NCBI RefSeq assembly: GCF_011801145.1
Contig: NZ_CP046172.1
Coordinates: forward strand, 5,394,001 to 5,458,000
Direction: 5' to 3'
From: Nocardia arthritidis
GTDB lineage: Bacteria > Actinomycetota > Actinomycetes > Mycobacteriales > Mycobacteriaceae
Length of the DNA: 64,000 nucleotides
Each line of letters starts with the position of its first letter. Position 1 is the stretch's first letter. Shown here one piece after another: positions 61,000 through 64,000 of this stretch. The notes under the pieces were generated by a model. It ran no database searches. It worked only from the letters and a program-made list of their open reading frames with translations, and was not told the origin of the DNA. The position numbers were made by a program, and so were the translations under genes.

Positions 61000-63774
61000 A
61001 TGCTCAAAAATTCTCAGTTATCGACGCTCCCGGAGTTATTGGCGAGCGCGGCCCGCGACGCATCCCGTGGCATCACTTTCATCGGTGGCTCCTTTCTCTC
61101 CTACGCCGAATTACAGGGCTCGGCCCGCCGGATATCCGATGGACTGCGCCGCGGCGGCACGGCCGCGGGCGACAAGGCGCTGATCGTCGCGCCGGATCCC
61201 GAAAGCCTCTTCCGCGCGTTCTGGGGGTGCGTGCTGAGCGGGGTGGTGCCGTGCCCGATCGCGGCGGCGGAATCATCGCGCCTGCAAGCGCAGCTCGAGC
61301 AGTTGCGCGTGCTCCTCGACGATCCGTTGGTGATCGCGTCCAAGCGCGGTTACGGCGCACTGCCGGATATCGGAATGCGGACCGTGCTGGTGGAGGAGCT
61401 CGACAACACCGAGCCGCAATCCGGGCAGCGCCATACGCCCTCCCCCGGCGATCTCGCCCTGCTGATGCTCACCTCCGGATCCACCGGATCGAGTAAGGCG
61501 GTACGCCTCACCCACGCCAATCTCCTTGCGGCACAGGCGGGTAAGGCGCACGCCCTGGACCTCGGACCGGCCGACACCCAGCTGAACTGGATCGCCACCG
61601 ACCATATCGCCGCCTTCGAGGCGCATCTGCTGCCCATGTTCAACGGCGCCGATCAGATCATGACGACGCCGGAAACGGTACTCCCCGACCCGCCGGAGTT
61701 CCTGCGGCTGCTGTCCGCCCACCGGGTCCGGGTGGCGTTCACACCGAACTTCCTGTTCGGGCTGCTGAATCAGCACATCGCGGCATTGGGCGAAATCGAC
61801 CTGTCCGGAGTGCGGTACATCATCTCCGGCGGTGAGGCCACCGTCACCGCGACCGTGCGGACCTTCGTCGAGGCGCTGTCCGGCCACGGCCTGCGCGCGG
61901 ACGCGATCGTGCCCGCCTTCGGGATGACGGAGACGTGCGCGGGCAGCGTCTTCAACCGCGATTTCGCCACCGACGACCGCGAGACGGAATTCCCGCCGCT
62001 CGGTAATCCGGTGCGGGGCTTGCGGATTCGCATCGTCGCCGACGACGGCACGGTGCTGTCCGAGACCAGGCCCGCTGGCGAAGCCGGCGCCGGATCTGAC
62101 CTCGACACGGGGCCCGGCGAGGTCCAGCTGTGCGGCCCGATGGTCACCGACGGCTATTACGGCGACGCGGCGGCCACCGCGGCGGCATTCACCGACGACG
62201 GATGGTTACGCACCGGCGATCTCGGATATCTGGACGCCGACGGCCGGTTGACGCTCGTCGGGCGCAGCAAGGATTCCATCATCGTCAACGGCGTCAACTA
62301 CTACAGCCACGATCTCGAAGCTGTGCTGGATGAACTGGACGAGGTGCGGAGGGGATCCGTCGCGGCCTTCCCTATCCGCCCGGCCGGCGCCGATTCCGAG
62401 CAGCTCGCCATCGCCTTCGTGCCGACCGCCGATCCGGCCGACGATACGGCCCTCTACCAGGCGATCGTCGCGATACGGAGCTCGACGGTGATGCACTGGG
62501 GGTTCCGCCCGCAGCTGATTCTCCCGGTCGCGGCGGGCGATATCCCCCGCGGCAACCTCGGCAAGATTCAGCGGTCCCGGCTGCGCGCGGCGGTGGCGGC
62601 GGGGACCCTGGACGCGGCGGCGCACCGGACCGATGCGGTGCTCACCCGGTTCCTCGGCACTCCGGTGCCGCCCGCGGGCGCCGTCGAAATCGCGCTGGCC
62701 GAGGCGTACGCCAGGGTGCTCGGCGCCACCGCGGTATCCGCGACCGCCAGCTTCTTCGACCTCGGTGGCACCTCGCTGGAACTGCTGCGGCTGAAGCTGG
62801 AGATCCAGGCCGAGCTCGGCGTCGAGGAGGTGCCGATGGCCACGCTGCTGCAGTTTCCGACCGTGCGTGCGTTGGCCGAGCGCCTGACCGGACAGACCGA
62901 CGTCACCGGCGACGCCGCCTACGATCCGCTGGTACCGCTACAGACCACCGGCGACGAAACGCCGCTGTTCTGTGTCCATCCCGGCCTCGGTGAGGTGCTG
63001 ATCTTCGTCAACCTCGCGAAGTATTTCACCGGCGAGCGGCCGTTCTACGCCCTGCGGGCGCGCGGATTCGGAACGGGCGAAACCCATTTCGGATCGTTCG
63101 ACGAAATGGTAACCACTTATGTCGCGGCGATCCGCCGGACGCAACCTCACGGACCGTATGCGGTCGCGGGTTACTCCTACGGCGGTGCCGTCGCGTTCGA
63201 GATCGCCAAACGACTGGAGGCCGACGGCGAAACCGTCGATTTCGTCGGCATTTTCAACCTGCCGCCGCATATCTCCGGCCGGATGCACGAGATCGGGTTC
63301 ACCGACGGCGCGATCAACCTGGCGCTGTTCCTGGAGCTGATCGACCCCGCCGATATCGAAAGGCTCACCGCCACACTGCATCCCCTGCCCGAGGCCGATC
63401 AGCTGGCCTACTTGATCGACCACGCGCCGCCGCGCCGACTGACCGAACTCGACTTGACCGTCGAACGATTCACCGCGTGGGTGCAGTTGGCCCAGAGCAT
63501 GGTGCGGCTCGGCCGCGACTACGAACCGTCGGGTTCGGTCGCGCGGGTCCAGGTCTTCTATTGCACCCCACTGCGCGGCACCCGGCAGGAATGGCTGGAC
63601 GGACAGCTCAGCCGCTGGGCGGATTTCACCCGAACCCAGCCCACCTTCATCGAGGTCGACGGCGAGCACTACACCCTGATGAGCCCACAACACGTACAGA
63701 CCTTCCAGGCCACGCTGCGGCGCGAACTGGCCAGCGCCGAGGCATACCGGACGACCCCGACGGAGGACGAATGA
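61000..63774 (+). CDS. NRPS-like protein: adenylation (AMP-binding) + PCP + thioesterase
   Basis: A 924-residue protein. Residues 1-540 are an acyl-adenylating domain with [26 protein letters not shown] and [12 protein letters not shown] carrier domain follows with the phosphopantetheine serine in [14 protein letters not shown]. The end is a type I thioesterase with GYSYGG and a catalytic histidine in DGEHYTLM. It lacks a condensation domain, so it probably activates one acid, holds it as a thioester and hydrolyses, cyclises or transfers it. The stop overlaps the next start by four bases. Confidence 0.92.
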   Translation: MLKNSQLSTLPELLASAARDASRGITFIGGSFLSYAELQGSARRISDGLRRGGTAAGDKALIVAPDPESLFRAFWGCVLSGVVPCPIAAAESSRLQAQLEQLRVLLDDPLVIASKRGYGALPDIGMRTVLVEELDNTEPQSGQRHTPSPGDLALLMLTSGSTGSSKAVRLTHANLLAAQAGKAHALDLGPADTQLNWIATDHIAAFEAHLLPMFNGADQIMTTPETVLPDPPEFLRLLSAHRVRVAFTPNFLFGLLNQHIAALGEIDLSGVRYIISGGEATVTATVRTFVEALSGHGLRADAIVPAFGMTETCAGSVFNRDFATDDRETEFPPLGNPVRGLRIRIVADDGTVLSETRPAGEAGAGSDLDTGPGEVQLCGPMVTDGYYGDAAATAAAFTDDGWLRTGDLGYLDADGRLTLVGRSKDSIIVNGVNYYSHDLEAVLDELDEVRRGSVAAFPIRPAGADSEQLAIAFVPTADPADDTALYQAIVAIRSSTVMHWGFRPQLILPVAAGDIPRGNLGKIQRSRLRAAVAAGTLDAAAHRTDAVLTRFLGTPVPPAGAVEIALAEAYARVLGATAVSATASFFDLGGTSLELLRLKLEIQAELGVEEVPMATLLQFPTVRALAERLTGQTDVTGDAAYDPLVPLQTTGDETPLFCVHPGLGEVLIFVNLAKYFTGERPFYALRARGFGTGETHFGSFDEMVTTYVAAIRRTQPHGPYAVAGYSYGGAVAFEIAKRLEADGETVDFVGIFNLPPHISGRMHEIGFTDGAINLALFLELIDPADIERLTATLHPLPEADQLAYLIDHAPPRRLTELDLTVERFTAWVQLAQSMVRLGRDYEPSGSVARVQVFYCTPLRGTRQEWLDGQLSRWADFTRTQPTFIEVDGEHYTLMSPQHVQTFQATLRRELASAEAYRTTPTEDE

Positions 63775-64000
63775 CACTGCGCGGCAAGCGAATTCTGGTC
63801 ACCGGCGGCACCGGACAGGTCGCGCGGCCCGTCGTCGAGGCGCTGGCGGCCGACAACGAGGTGTGCTGCCTGGGCCGGTTCGGCGATCCCGCCGCCCGCG
63901 CGGAGCTGGCGGAATTGGGTGTCGAAACCGTCGTCTGGGATATGGCGACCGACGATCTCGCCGGTGTGCCAAGGGATTTCACCCACGTGCTGCACTCCGC
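63771..64000 (+). CDS. NAD-dependent epimerase/dehydratase (partial, runs off right end)
   Basis: The first 76 codons start [20 protein letters not shown], the extended-SDR cofactor motif GxxGxxG, followed by the acidic [13 protein letters not shown] region. The rest lies beyond the window. The ATGA overlap with the A-PCP-TE gene places it in the same operon, as a tailoring enzyme of this cluster. Confidence 0.85.
   Translation, partial: MTLRGKRILVTGGTGQVARPVVEALAADNEVCCLGRFGDPAARAELAELGVETVVWDMATDDLAGVPRDFTHVLHS

Noticed and set aside
1..64000. CRISPR array
   Set aside because: No regularly spaced repeats were seen; the only repeats are the 84-base pair, the 18-base tandem and the inverted duplication.

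Overview
The window is high-GC actinobacterial DNA, most likely from Nocardia or a close relative. The base composition, frequent GTG/TTG starts, an antigen-85-type mycolyltransferase remnant, an MMPL transporter and many secreted small proteins all fit a mycolic-acid actinomycete. All calls come from reading the sequence and its translations; no database search was run.

Layout. (1) 1-5140: a phosphonate biosynthesis operon on the minus strand (2OG oxygenase, aminotransferase, PEP mutase, phosphonopyruvate decarboxylase, alcohol dehydrogenase) that runs off the left end. (2) 5963-7654: a membrane GGDEF protein and a small Rho-N-like protein. (3) 7731-14657: a sugar-uptake operon (ROK repressor with its operator, ABC transporter, GH4 glycosidase, BadF-type kinase). 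(4) 14662-27629: ordinary accessory metabolism and regulation, including MerR and MarR switches with visible operators, an MMPL pump, a NarL-type two-component system, an intradiol dioxygenase, an AraC regulator and envelope-anchored proteins. (5) 28356-30878: an unusual minus-strand module made of an AAA ATPase with a nuclease-like C-terminus, a PTH2-type peptidyl-tRNA hydrolase whose frame has a UAG just before the domain and no usual start after it, a coiled-coil protein, and a tRNA gene with anticodon CUA, which would read UAG. I regard this as the most interesting part of the window. (6) 30958-33899: two divergent secreted cysteine proteases and two small envelope proteins. (7) 34180-44918: a likely conflict or defence island with a beta-propeller protein, an S-4TM pore-forming effector, a kinase-like/NB-ARC/TPR protein and a divergent CHAT/NB-ARC/helical-repeat protein. 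(8) 45054-48537: a glycosyltransferase, a cyclase-family hydrolase, a methyltransferase and gene scraps. (9) 48623-59890: two inverted copies of one divergent promoter with the 5' ends of its two genes. Between them lie a decayed class III lanthipeptide locus, a recombinase remnant, tRNA-Leu, a secreted protein, a tyrosine phosphatase and an AAA ATPase. (10) 57637-64000: a biosynthetic cluster (carbamoyltransferase, ATP-grasp ligase, A-PCP-TE enzyme, NAD-dependent epimerase/reductase) that continues past the right end.

How the parts work together. In the phosphonate operon, PEP mutase and decarboxylase give phosphonoacetaldehyde, the dehydrogenase probably reduces it to 2-hydroxyethylphosphonate, and the aminotransferase and oxygenase tailor it. 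In the sugar operon, the kinase and GH4 enzyme probably process a sugar or glycoside imported by the ABC transporter under ROK control. In region 5 the suppressor-type tRNA and the UAG at the hydrolase start sit in the same apparent operon, suggesting tRNA-dependent expression of the hydrolase; this is inference.
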